DNA of 64,000 nt from an uncultured Paracoccaceae bacterium. GTDB lineage: Bacteria > Pseudomonadota > Alphaproteobacteria > Rhodobacterales > Rhodobacteraceae. Below, one piece after another: positions 24,794 through 32,262 of the stretch (position 1 is the stretch's first letter; every line of letters starts with the position of its first letter). Below the pieces are notes generated by a model. That model saw nothing but the letters and a program-made list of their open reading frames with translations, searched no databases and had not been told where the DNA came from. The position numbers and the translations under genes are program-made. The stretch is from the NCBI GenBank assembly GCA_938005545.1, contig CALKXV010000013.1, positions 1-64,000 on the forward strand, written 5' to 3'.

Positions 24794-25988
24794 TCACGGG
24801 TTTCCTCAGTTCTTCTGGTTTCGGCTGACGCGAAATAAAATCTCCCAACATTGGAACCGCAAAGGAATACTTTCCGTAGCGGTTTTTATAGATCAAACCT
24901 TTTTCGCCTAAAGTGGAAAGCATTTGATTTACATGACTGTTACTGAACGGTTTAATCCACATGCAGCTTTGATCAACAATTTCCTGCACCGAAAACTCCG
25001 AGTGAGAATTGGAAAGCTCGGATATGACAAACATCAATTCACGCTGGCGATCAGATGCGCGAGACCATCGCCCGGCAAAGAAATCAGTGTCTAGTTTTTG
25101 GATAAGTTCCTGCATAGGAATAGATCTCGCAGGATCGACTTCCCATATGTCGTATGCCTCTCGACAAATAAATTGAATGAAGTACGGATACCCACCAGAG
25201 ATTCTACAAACTGAAGATATCGATTCCTCAGTTGGTTTGATCGGGTTAGGGCTATTATTTAACGGAATTTCAATGGCTTCCCTACTTTCAGGCTCATTTA
25301 GAGAATCCAGAAATAGGATAGTAAACATCCTTTCGGCATAAGTTCTTGCTTCTACTAGTTTTGGAAACAAAGTAGGCAATCCTGCAAGTACTAACATGAA
25401 CGGAATATTTTCCCTTTGTATTGCTTGGAAAACATCCAACAAAACTGACAGTGGATACTCCTCCTTTGCTGCATTATCCGACAAGTTTTGAGACTCATCA
25501 TACGCAAAAATTAATCGCATGTCTGACGGAATATTTTGAGCGACAAATCTCAAAACAGTCTTTAGCTTATCAAGAACGAGTCCGGGAGTGTTTTGGTAAA
25601 CAGCGTTAAGCGTATTGTAGTTCAATGTTACATCATTATTTTCAATACCAGCGTTGAAGCCTGGTAATTGGCGATCACTTTTCTTCACGACAACGGCTGA
25701 AGTTAGAATTGCCAAATCTGTTAGTATTCTGACTGCGAGATTCTCTTCACTTACGCTTACTGTCTCGGAAAGATCAGATCCAACCCAACCCCAATCTTTG
25801 GCGGTTGCCATCGGCTTGAATTCACCAAGGAGAACAGTTTTTCCAACGCCTCGTAATCCGGTAAGGACCGCGTTCTTCAAAATGACGTCCTGATCAAGTA
25901 ACTTATCGAAGTCAGCCTTTTCGGCTACTCGTCCAGCAAGGTGCGGTGGAGGATGCCCGGCACCGGGTCGAAATGGGTTGCTACTCAT
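24783..25988 (-). CDS. Lone AT-rich P-loop (AAA/STAND-like) ATPase
   Basis: The 401-residue protein opens with FRPGAGHPPPHLAGRVAEKADFDKLL (the GR..E..FDKLL entry of archaeal-ATPase/Orc1-like NTPases). Walker A is TGLRGVGKTVLL (about 43-54), a Walker B-like LIFAYDESQNL lies near 160, and a sensor-like FMLVLAGLPTLF near 200. A C-terminal winged-helix-like region ends in HVNQMLSTLGEKGLIYKNRYGKYSFAVPMLGDFI. Similar ATPases appear in mobile or defence settings, but no partner gene is present. ATG 25988 has AAGGAG upstream. Its base composition is clearly lower in GC than ettA, and its end overlaps ettA by 11 bases, suggesting insertion by transfer. Confidence 0.85.
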   Translation of the reverse strand: MSSNPFRPGAGHPPPHLAGRVAEKADFDKLLDQDVILKNAVLTGLRGVGKTVLLGEFKPMATAKDWGWVGSDLSETVSVSEENLAVRILTDLAILTSAVVVKKSDRQLPGFNAGIENNDVTLNYNTLNAVYQNTPGLVLDKLKTVLRFVAQNIPSDMRLIFAYDESQNLSDNAAKEEYPLSVLLDVFQAIQRENIPFMLVLAGLPTLFPKLVEARTYAERMFTILFLDSLNEPESREAIEIPLNNSPNPIKPTEESISSVCRISGGYPYFIQFICREAYDIWEVDPARSIPMQELIQKLDTDFFAGRWSRASDRQRELMFVISELSNSHSEFSVQEIVDQSCMWIKPFSNSHVNQMLSTLGEKGLIYKNRYGKYSFAVPMLGDFISRQPKPEELRKPVITS

Positions 25989-26126
25989 TGAGCGCTCCTT
26001 AGGAGGATATCTAAATTTAGCCCTGTGCATAACTTTAGTCAACTACGTTGGTGTTTATAATTCGTTTCTATTTGGGAAAAAGTAGGGCTGCGCAAAAACC
26101 ACGCCAGCCCAGGGTCGGGCGCGTCT

Positions 26127-26369
26127 CTAAGCCACAATCCGCAACGCCAGATACGGCGCAAAGTTCAGCATCAAAATCGCGATCTTGTACTGGCTGAGAT
26201 AACCGACGAAAATCTCCGGCCATTTCTCGGCAGGCACGCCCGTGATCCGCGCTTCCAGATTGGCTGCAAAATCGCGGGCAAAGATGATGAAGACAGCGGC
26301 CAAAGCATAGATGCCCACATTGATCACCAGCATCCAGCCGAACAGGCTTGTGAGTTGTGACATATCCAT
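26127..26369 (-). CDS. DUF6868-type small membrane protein
   Basis: The 80-residue protein has two hydrophobic helices (about residues 8-30 and 55-75), with the start MDMSQLTSLFGWMLVINVGIY and the loop EARITGVPAEKWPEIFVGYLSQYKIAI typical of this small family of unknown function. ATG 26369 follows GGAGGGG. It lies 49 bases after the BrnA-like gene on the same strand and may be co-transcribed. Confidence 0.75.
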   Translation of the reverse strand: MDMSQLTSLFGWMLVINVGIYALAAVFIIFARDFAANLEARITGVPAEKWPEIFVGYLSQYKIAILMLNFAPYLALRIVA

Positions 26370-26418
26370 GAAACCCCTCCTTTCCCTGACCACTATATAG
26401 TCCTTCGCGCCCCGGTTT

Positions 26419-26877
26419 TCATCCCCGCTGTTCCTGATCCAGAACGCCTTGCAGATAAGCCCAGTGTTCTTCCAAGGCCTCGGTCCGGCGGTCGCGCATA
26501 TCTTCGGGCGGTTCGGCATCGCGCTGCCCCCGCGTCGCTTCAAGTGCCTCAATATATCCCATCTCAAGCGCGTTCACCTCGGCGATCTGCATCTGCACCC
26601 AAGTCGCCAAAATCCGGTTGATCCGTGCCTGATACCCATGGCCCATCGCCTTGAACGTCTTTGCGACCGAGCGATCCAGATAAAGCGTCACCTTTTCTTT
26701 CGGCTCGGAGACATCCACGTCCATCTCAAGCATGTGCCAGGCATCCGGCACCATACGGCGGGCGCGATCCAAAAACAGATCATCGCTTTCCAGCGCCTGA
26801 TCCCACAACAAGCGATACAGACGTTCGCGTGCGATGCGTTTGGTTTTTGCACCTGTTCTGCGTGAGGTAATCGGCAT
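26419..26877 (-). CDS. BrnA-like antitoxin domain protein without a toxin partner
   Basis: The 152-residue protein contains the BrnA_antitoxin ribbon-helix-helix core KVTLYLDRSVAKTFKAMGHGYQARINRILATWV (about 63-95). It is embedded in a longer protein with a 60-residue charged N-terminus and a 55-residue C-terminus; plain BrnA antitoxins are about 80-110 residues. RHH proteins bind DNA as dimers, and BrnA normally neutralises the RNase BrnT encoded just upstream. No BrnT-like frame is present on either side. It may therefore be a solitary regulator. Confidence 0.75.
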   Translation of the reverse strand: MPITSRRTGAKTKRIARERLYRLLWDQALESDDLFLDRARRMVPDAWHMLEMDVDVSEPKEKVTLYLDRSVAKTFKAMGHGYQARINRILATWVQMQIAEVNALEMGYIEALEATRGQRDAEPPEDMRDRRTEALEEHWAYLQGVLDQEQRG

Positions 26878-26930
26878 GGGCTGAAGCCTGCCGTTATTTG
26901 GTTAAGCCCGCGCAAATCCACCGTTCGGGG

Positions 26931-26974
26931 GCACCGACGTGATACCGACGCGATACCGACGTCATACAGACGTG
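26931..26974. repeat. 11-bp tandem repeat, locus A
   Basis: The units CACCGACGTG, ATACCGACGCG, ATACCGACGTC and ATACAGACGTG follow each other at 26932-26974. The repeat period is 11 bases, about one DNA turn. A near-identical array with the same GCACCGACG lead occurs at 34701-34744, so this is a dispersed element family. It sits just upstream of the BrnA-like gene (start 26877). Confidence 0.85.
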
Positions 26975-26996
26975 GCACCGCAGGCGTTTTGGCCCG

Positions 26997-27191
26997 CTAG
27001 GATCGCGCCTTGGGCGACCCCTGATCGTCGGATGGTTTTGACGGTGAATTCGCGGTTTTCGGCGGGCCTGATCGTTGTTTTGCCTGTTCAGACAGGTCTT
27101 GAACGGCCCCGGCAACCCGCGACCACATTTGCCCGCGTCGTTTGAAGACTCGGAAAGAGACAGAGTTTGATTCCGTGTTTTTCGGTGTCAT
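26997..27191 (-). CDS. Possible small hydrophilic protein
   Basis: A 64-codon frame, very rich in Ser, Lys, Arg, Pro and Gln (ends PSKPSDDQGSPKARS), starting at ATG 27191 with AGGG seven bases upstream. It has no recognisable domain and looks disordered in its second half. It fills most of the gap between the BrnA-like gene and dodecin. It could be real or chance; composition alone does not decide. Confidence 0.35.
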   Translation of the reverse strand: MTPKNTESNSVSFRVFKRRGQMWSRVAGAVQDLSEQAKQRSGPPKTANSPSKPSDDQGSPKARS

Positions 27192-27280
27192 AACAAAGCC
27201 CTACACCCCACGCCGCCACCAGGAACGCCAACGGCTCCCAGCGCGGCGTCGGTCACTCGTTACCAATTTCACTAAAAAAC

Positions 27281-27481
27281 TCATTCCAGAATAAAGGTCA
27301 CTTTAAGCACCACCCGGTACTCAGCGATCTTTCCGTTCTTGACGACGACTTTCTGGTCCTTGACCCAAGCCGCCTCCACATTCTTCAAAGTTGCCGAAGC
27401 GCGTTTCACGCCTTCTTCCACAGCATCATCAAAGCTTTTCTTTGAAGACGCGATAATTTCCGTAATGCGTGCAACTGACAT
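27281..27481 (-). CDS. Dodecin-family flavin-binding protein
   Basis: The 66-residue protein matches dodecin throughout: VARITEIIASSKKSFDDAVEEGVKRASATLKNVEAAWVKDQKV and YRVVLKVTFILE. Dodecins form hollow dodecamers that store or buffer flavins (riboflavin, FMN, lumichrome); the Trp in AAWVKDQ is the residue that stacks on the flavin. The gene is monocistronic. Its upstream region is shared with the cold-shock gene reading the other way. Confidence 0.95.
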   Translation of the reverse strand: MSVARITEIIASSKKSFDDAVEEGVKRASATLKNVEAAWVKDQKVVVKNGKIAEYRVVLKVTFILE

Positions 27482-27814
27482 GTTTAACCCCTGTTGTTGT
27501 GTCTAAGGGAAAGCTAAACATCAGATTACCATGGCGCTAATGGGAAAAACCGGCGAAAGGATGCAGAATCCTTGCGCAACACCACTGACATAGCGTCAGT
27601 TTAGGATGCTAAACTATGGCAAGGATTGGCCTTTGTGCCCAATTCAAAAGCAGTAAGAATCGATCAAACCTTGCCAAACCATTATCAAGGCACTAGATCC
27701 CACACCGCTACCCTCTGATCGATCTACTGTCCCTAACCGGCCCAGTCTCGTACTTCAGACGCTCTAGCCGGGTCGTTGCATTCCGCGAACGGCACAAATT
27801 AGGAGACCACGGAA
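27482..27814. other. 333-base divergent intergenic region, dodecin/cold-shock gene
   Basis: The region contains no reading frame I believe. It must hold both promoters and, by analogy with other cspA genes, a long 5' leader for the cold-shock gene. Its clearest structure is a pair of adjoining hairpins at 27584-27614. An AGGAG ribosome site at about 27801-27805 serves the cold-shock gene. Confidence 0.6.
27584..27614. repeat. Two adjoining perfect stem-loops
   Basis: ACTGAC-ATAGC-GTCAGT (27584-27600) is followed, sharing two bases, by GTTTAG-GATG-CTAAAC (27599-27614). The two cannot both form fully because they share GT, so they may be alternative or stacked structures. They lie 200 bases before the cold-shock ATG and about 100 bases before the dodecin start. 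Confidence 0.65.
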
Positions 27815-28021
27815 ATGGCTACTGGCACCGTGAAATGGTTTAACACCACAAAAGGCTTCGGCTTTATTGCACCTGACGAAGGCGGCAAGGACGTATTTGT
27901 TCATATTTCCGCTGTTGAGCGTTCAGGCCTGCAAGGCCTCGCCGACGACCAGAAGGTTAGCTATGAGCTGGCAGCAGGTCGTGACGGTCGCGAAAGCGCC
28001 GAGAGCCTCGCTCTGATCTAA
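27815..28021 (+). CDS. CspA-family cold-shock protein
   Basis: The 68-residue OB-fold protein has both RNA-binding motifs: GFGFIAPDEG (RNP1-type KGFGFI) and DVFVHISAV (RNP2-type). It begins MATGTVKWFNTTKGFGFI. Cold-shock proteins act as single-strand nucleic-acid chaperones. AGGAG lies about ten bases before the ATG. A strong hairpin terminator follows about 30 bases after the stop. Confidence 0.97.
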   Translation: MATGTVKWFNTTKGFGFIAPDEGGKDVFVHISAVERSGLQGLADDQKVSYELAAGRDGRESAESLALI

Positions 28022-28050
28022 TCTAATCATCAGCGAGTCACGACATTGGG

Positions 28051-28079
28051 AAGGCGCGGCATCTGCTGCGCCTTTTTGT
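28051..28079 (+). terminator. Rho-independent terminator of the cold-shock gene
   Basis: AAGGCGC (28051-28057) pairs with GCGCCTT (28068-28074) across a 10-base loop and runs into TTTTTGTT. It also lies just downstream of the convergent CBU_0592-like gene. Confidence 0.88.
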
Positions 28080-28089
28080 TTTTGGCAGC

Positions 28090-28356
28090 TCATTTCGGGG
28101 TTTCGCCACGCCGATGCGCCCATCGGGCCAAGGCCGCCACAGCGATACATATCCAAAGCACCTCAATCAGAATCGCACCTGCGTTTGGCCGGAACCAAAG
28201 CGACCACAGGATCAATCCCGCCCCAAAAAGGTTCAAAAGATTGAAGGCCGGTCGCTCCGGGTCAACCCATCCCCGCGAAACCGCAAGGTAAGCGCCTGCG
28301 ATAAAGATCGACCCCAGAACCCCCAGCCAATCGATCAAAGTCATATCTTCCAACAT
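28090..28356 (-). CDS. CBU_0592-family small membrane protein
   Basis: The 88-residue protein has three hydrophobic segments (about residues 8-27, 38-55 and 60-77) in the pattern IDWLGVLGSIFIAGAYLAVSRGWVDPERPAFNLLNLFGAGLILWSL, the signature of the CBU_0592 family. Its function is unknown. An inner ATG four codons later (after GGAAG) is an equally good start. It converges on the cold-shock terminator. Confidence 0.8.
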   Translation of the reverse strand: MLEDMTLIDWLGVLGSIFIAGAYLAVSRGWVDPERPAFNLLNLFGAGLILWSLWFRPNAGAILIEVLWICIAVAALARWAHRRGETPK

Positions 28357-28756
28357 AAGCTACAACTTATGCGACCGTTACGATGTGGCCAATGGTCAAA
28401 ATTCTCTTTTCACGTTGCATCACAGTCAAGACGCATGACTGACAAAATGCCGGAAGACGCAGGTTTTACCCCCCAAGTCTTATTTGGAAAAGGAGAAGGC
28501 TATGAAAGATAAGAAAGAAATGCCTGACGAAAAAAATAGTTCTTTGACGACTGGGTGATGATCTCACCACTTGAATTCCCCGAATTTTGTGGCAGTGTAC
28601 AACCATGAGGATACTACACATTACCGCTGCTTATTTGTCTGCGGCCCATTTTCACAGATTACCCAGCAATATGGATCTTGCTCGAATCTCGGTTACCCGC
28701 CTATTTTGCCCGGTCGCCAGAGTGATTTCTGATGTAACAGCAAGGCCAATTCACGG
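28357..28756. other. 400-base region with one possible micro-ORF
   Basis: There is no substantial gene here. It holds the promoter side of the CBU_0592-like gene and the lead to argO. The only coding-like element is an 18-codon frame at 28502-28558 after a strong AAGGAGAAGG ribosome site. The stretch after it is AT-rich and shows no hairpin I consider convincing. Confidence 0.5.
28502..28558 (+). CDS. Possible 18-residue micro-ORF
   Basis: ATG AAA GAT AAG.. encodes MKDKKEMPDEKNSSLTTG, preceded by AAAAGGAGAAGGCT, a near-ideal ribosome site. The peptide is very hydrophilic. A run of seven A at 28530-28536 lies inside it. It could be a leader peptide or chance; the strong ribosome site is the only support. 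Confidence 0.25.
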   Translation: MKDKKEMPDEKNSSLTTG

Positions 28757-29356
28757 ATGACAACAATTTTAGCCGGCTTCGCCGTTGGCCTGTCGCTGAT
28801 AGCGGCGATTGGGGCTCAGAATGCCTTTGTTTTGCGGCAGGGCATACGCAAAAGCCACGTCGGCAAGGTGGCGATGACCTGTATCTTGTCCGACGCCATT
28901 CTGATCATGGTGGGCGTCGGTGGTTTCGGTGCGCTTACCGAAGCTTTGCCAATGTTCGAACCAATCACCCGTTGGGGTGGTGCTCTTTTTCTGGCCGTTT
29001 ACGGCGCGCTGAGCATGAAGCGCGCCTTCTTTGGCACAGGCGGGCTTGAGGCTGACGGATCTGGCGAAATGTCGGCCAAGGCCGCCGTTTTGACGTGTCT
29101 TGCGCTGACCTGGCTCAATCCTCACGTCTATCTGGATACCGTGGTTCTGTTGGGTGCCATCGCTGCGCAATACGGTCCCGAGCGCTGGCTATTCGGGGCG
29201 GGCGCTGTTTTGGCGTCTTTCGTGTTCTTTATGGTGCTGGGCTATGGCGCGGCCTATCTTCAACCGTTCTTTGCCCGGCCGTTGTCCTGGCGCATCCTCG
29301 ATTTTGCCGTTGCGATTCTCATGTGGACGATCGCGCTTTCGCTGATCTTGCCTTGA
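28757..29356 (+). CDS. LysE/ArgO-family amino-acid exporter
   Basis: The 199-residue inner-membrane protein has about six hydrophobic helices. The N-terminal signature is GLSLIAAIGAQNAFVLRQGIRKSHV (the LysE GxQNxFVLRQG motif), with CILSDAILIMVGVGGFG and TWLNPHVYLDTVVLLGA further on, all typical of ArgO/LysE exporters of basic amino acids such as arginine or lysine. The LysR-type regulator often found beside such genes (ArgP/LysG) is absent here. An EamA transporter gene follows 30 bases downstream. Confidence 0.93.
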   Translation: MTTILAGFAVGLSLIAAIGAQNAFVLRQGIRKSHVGKVAMTCILSDAILIMVGVGGFGALTEALPMFEPITRWGGALFLAVYGALSMKRAFFGTGGLEADGSGEMSAKAAVLTCLALTWLNPHVYLDTVVLLGAIAAQYGPERWLFGAGAVLASFVFFMVLGYGAAYLQPFFARPLSWRILDFAVAILMWTIALSLILP

Positions 29357-29386
29357 GCCGCACCGGGCAAACCCCCATAGAAGGTC

Positions 29387-30295
29387 ATGGTCGACGCCCT
29401 GCCCTCACCAAATTCGGACCACGCACAATCCCCTGTTGCAGGCATTTTGTGGATGGTTTTGACCGGCCTGTTCTTCGTGGCTGTAACGGCGGCCGTTAAA
29501 CAAGGCGCATCAGACCTGCCAGCAGCCATGTCCGCTTTTCTTCGCTATGTGCTGGGCCTCATATTTTTCATCCCAATTCTTTTCAACATTCGTCAATTCA
29601 ACATCTCAAAACGCCAGTTCCGCCTGTTTGCATTGCGGGGATTCATCCACAGCTTTGGCGTTGTCCTTTGGTTCTTTGCCATGACGCGCATCACCATCGC
29701 CGAGGTGACGGCGATGAATTACATGACCCCGATTTATATTACGCTTGCTGCCGCGCTTGTTTTGGGTGAACGGGTTGCAGCAGCACGTTTTATCGCCATC
29801 GGGGTCGCCTTTGTTGGTGCCTTGATCATCCTGCGGCCCGGATTGCGCGAAATTTCCGACGGCCATGTCGCGATGATCTTTACAGCCATTTCCTTTGCGA
29901 TCGGCTATCTGATGGCCAAACGTATGGCCGATGAACTGCCCGCCTCGGTTGTGGTGGCCATGTTGTCGGTCACTGTAACCATCGGGCTGTTGCCGATGGC
30001 TCTTTGGGTCTGGCAATGGCCAACACTTGAAGAAACCGCCTGGATGTTTTTGGTCGCCGTTTTGGCCACCGCTGGTCATTACTCCATGACCCGCGCCTTT
30101 GCTGCCGCGCCCGTCAATGTGACCCAACCCATCACATTTCTTCAATTGGTTTGGTCGGTGTTGGTGGGCGTATTACTCTTCGGTGAAGGCATTGATTTTT
30201 GGGTTATTTTCGGCGGCACGCTTATTATATTGGCCGCAAGTTTCATTGCAATTCGCGAGGCCATGCTGAAACGTCGTGCGGCGGGTCACTCTTAA
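29387..30295 (+). CDS. EamA/DMT-superfamily transporter
   Basis: The 302-residue protein has ten hydrophobic helices arranged as two EamA repeats (about residues 20-145 and 158-290). Typical segments include FALRGFIHSFGVVLWFFAMTRITIAEVTAMNYMTPIYITLAAALVLGE in the first and TAGHYSMTRAFAAAPVNVTQPITFLQLVWSVLVGVLLFGE in the second. Such proteins export metabolites or drugs; the substrate is unknown. It probably shares a transcript with the LysE-type exporter. Confidence 0.92.
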   Translation: MVDALPSPNSDHAQSPVAGILWMVLTGLFFVAVTAAVKQGASDLPAAMSAFLRYVLGLIFFIPILFNIRQFNISKRQFRLFALRGFIHSFGVVLWFFAMTRITIAEVTAMNYMTPIYITLAAALVLGERVAAARFIAIGVAFVGALIILRPGLREISDGHVAMIFTAISFAIGYLMAKRMADELPASVVVAMLSVTVTIGLLPMALWVWQWPTLEETAWMFLVAVLATAGHYSMTRAFAAAPVNVTQPITFLQLVWSVLVGVLLFGEGIDFWVIFGGTLIILAASFIAIREAMLKRRAAGHS

Positions 30296-30400
30296 AACAA
30301 TCCTTGGGTTTTGGATAAACCAAGAACTCCGAACGTTTTCGCCCTGAATTTGCCGTTATCTCGTTGATAAGTGCACACATAAAGTTTCAGGAGACGGTTC

Positions 30401-30958
30401 ATGAGTAGCCCCCCATCTGCCACCCCGAATGGGGATTTTCAGGCTCGGCTAAACCGGGTTGCGGATGCGCGTGCACCGATAGACGCGAACAAGGTCGACG
30501 TCCCTGTCATTCCCGATTGGAAAGAAAACTTCAAATATCCCGCTGCAATTGTGGGTGCCGCTCTCGTTGGAATGCTGGCGGTCCTCATTTCGCGTTATGT
30601 CCGGTTTCAACTGTTGGGTGGTTCGTTGGCTGGCGAAGATGCAGACATAACAATGATGATCGACGGTTGCATCGCCGCCGCCTGTTCTTTTGCATTGTTT
30701 GGTATGATGCGGTTCAGCGGTCCAGAATTTAAGGCCGCGCAATCCGTCGGGATCGCAATCGTGATCTTGTGCATGCACAATTTGGTTCACGCGATGCCAA
30801 GCGTATTCAAAGTGGCGTTCTCGCAGGAATGGACCGAAAACGTCGTTGCTTATACAGAGCCGAATTCAATCCTGTTCCGAGGCATAAGCTTTGCGCTGTC
30901 CGAACCCGCCAGCGAAGCGGCCGCTTCGCCAACCATCCGACGCGCCGGAAAACTCTAA
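30401..30958 (+). CDS. Hypothetical membrane protein
   Basis: The 185-residue protein has three hydrophobic segments (about 46-65, 83-103 and 114-134), a 40-residue polar N-terminus and a polar C-terminus with PASEAAASPTIRRAGKL. I recognise no family. ATG 30401 has an AGGAG ribosome site. Its last four bases overlap the end of the convergent ParA gene. Confidence 0.7.
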   Translation: MSSPPSATPNGDFQARLNRVADARAPIDANKVDVPVIPDWKENFKYPAAIVGAALVGMLAVLISRYVRFQLLGGSLAGEDADITMMIDGCIAAACSFALFGMMRFSGPEFKAAQSVGIAIVILCMHNLVHAMPSVFKVAFSQEWTENVVAYTEPNSILFRGISFALSEPASEAAASPTIRRAGKL

Positions 30959-31584
30959 CGCTTTAGTTTCGTCAGTACTTCGCGCATTAATGCCTCGACC
31001 TCGTCGACCCATACCCCTTTGCCGCGTTCAATCGCAGCTTTTCCGATACCCATGGTCTCGGGAAAGGCGACACGGTGGCCAATTGTGGTTTTTGCCGGGG
31101 TGACGCCAAGATCTTTTAGCGCCTTGTCAACGTCTTCGGCCACACGCGTTCCCGTCTTGGTGCGGTTCAGAACGACCAAAACATCTGCGCCCTCACGGTT
31201 TGCCATATCCAACACGCCTTCGGTCGCCCACACATCAACGGGGCTGGCCGAAACGGGCACAATCACCAGATCGCTTTCCCGGATCGCAGGTTTCAGATCG
31301 CTATCGATCTTCGGGGGAGTGTCGATCAGAACAAAATCCGCCGTTTTCCGCAGCTTGTCGCATTCATAACTCACGCCCCAGGCGCTCGCGGTCGAAAAGT
31401 CAAACCCCGGATCACCCGCTTCACGACGGGTCATATACCATCGCCCAAGCGATCCTTGTGGGTCCGTATCCAAAAGTGAGACCGTCTTGCCGGCCTTTGC
31501 CAATGCAACAGCCAGATTGGCCACGATGGTCGTTTTCCCTGCGCCGCCCTTTTGCTGTGCGACGGTGATGATCTTTCCAGCCAT
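30955..31584 (-). CDS. Orphan ParA/MinD-like ATPase
   Basis: The 209-residue protein has the deviant Walker A QQKGGAGKTT (about residues 10-19), the switch I region LLDTDPQGSLGRW and the Walker B FVLIDTPPKIDSD. It begins MAGKIITVAQQKGGAGKTTI. ParA ATPases position DNA or protein complexes using a dynamic dimer. No parB or parS is next to it, so it is not the chromosomal partition locus. It may place another cargo, as in PpfA or McdA-like systems. ATG 31584 follows AAGGGGG; the 16-residue extension to 31632 is rejected. Confidence 0.9.
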   Translation of the reverse strand: MAGKIITVAQQKGGAGKTTIVANLAVALAKAGKTVSLLDTDPQGSLGRWYMTRREAGDPGFDFSTASAWGVSYECDKLRKTADFVLIDTPPKIDSDLKPAIRESDLVIVPVSASPVDVWATEGVLDMANREGADVLVVLNRTKTGTRVAEDVDKALKDLGVTPAKTTIGHRVAFPETMGIGKAAIERGKGVWVDEVEALMREVLTKLKR

Positions 31585-31641
31585 AGTCGCCCCCTTTCGC
31601 TGCGTTGCAGCATATGACTTTCTGCGGCGCAATACAAGTGA

Positions 31642-32259
31642 TCAGGGACCGAACCAGTCAACGTCATCGGCGGTCTCAACAACCAGCCGTCCATCCGGAA
31701 AGGGGCGCATCAAAGCACGCGCAACCGCTTCATCGCCATCCAGCCAGTTTCCGATGTCTGCGATATCCAGCAAAACACCCATTCGGTGATGCACATCCCG
31801 CACATCGTTTGAAGGCGCGCAAGTCACCGTCGCGACTTGTGCAACCTCGCGCCCACCCGGCGCGATCCAAACGTCCGTGATTGCTGCGAAAAACAGCGGC
31901 GCACCCAAAGCTTCTTTGATCCGCCACGCCTGCTTTTTCCGGGTCTTTCCCGTCCATTCATACCAGCCATCCGCTGGCACAATCGCGCGGGCCACACCGT
32001 CGAACGCGGTCTTGTCAAAGACGGTCTCGGATCGCGCGTTGATGATGGTTTCCATCACCGGCCGTCCGCGCGCATTCACCCGGCCAACGGGAATAATCCC
32101 CCATCGCATACGCTCGAAACGACGCGCTTTTGTACATACGATGATTTGCTCTCCGGGCGAGATGTTGCGTCTTGGGGGCTCATCACCCAAATCACTGGAC
32201 GCGTCGAGCAAACCGCACAGCTCATCCAAAGGGCGTTCAAGAAATAACCGTCCCGGCAT
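31642..32259 (-). CDS. SRAP (YedK/HMCES-like) protein with catalytic Cys2 replaced by Pro
   Basis: The 205-residue protein aligns with SRAP peptidases over its full length: NISPGEQ, INARSET, ADGWYEW (active-site Glu) and VHHRMGVLL (active-site His, normally HxRMP). Canonical YedK and HMCES begin MCGR, and after Met removal Cys2 forms a stable thiazolidine cross-link with abasic sites in single-stranded DNA. Here the start reads MPGRLFLE, so Cys2 is Pro. I checked the codons at 32254-32259 (ATG CCG). The protein may bind DNA without cross-linking, or do something else. It lies three bases after a RidA-family gene. Confidence 0.85.
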   Translation of the reverse strand: MPGRLFLERPLDELCGLLDASSDLGDEPPRRNISPGEQIIVCTKARRFERMRWGIIPVGRVNARGRPVMETIINARSETVFDKTAFDGVARAIVPADGWYEWTGKTRKKQAWRIKEALGAPLFFAAITDVWIAPGGREVAQVATVTCAPSNDVRDVHHRMGVLLDIADIGNWLDGDEAVARALMRPFPDGRLVVETADDVDWFGP

Positions 32260-32262
32260 CGC

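Noticed and set aside
28530-28560. Frameshift at the run of seven A joining the micro-ORF to a following frame
   Set aside because: A -1 slip meets a TAG stop at 28537-28539 before the downstream frame, so read-through would not work.
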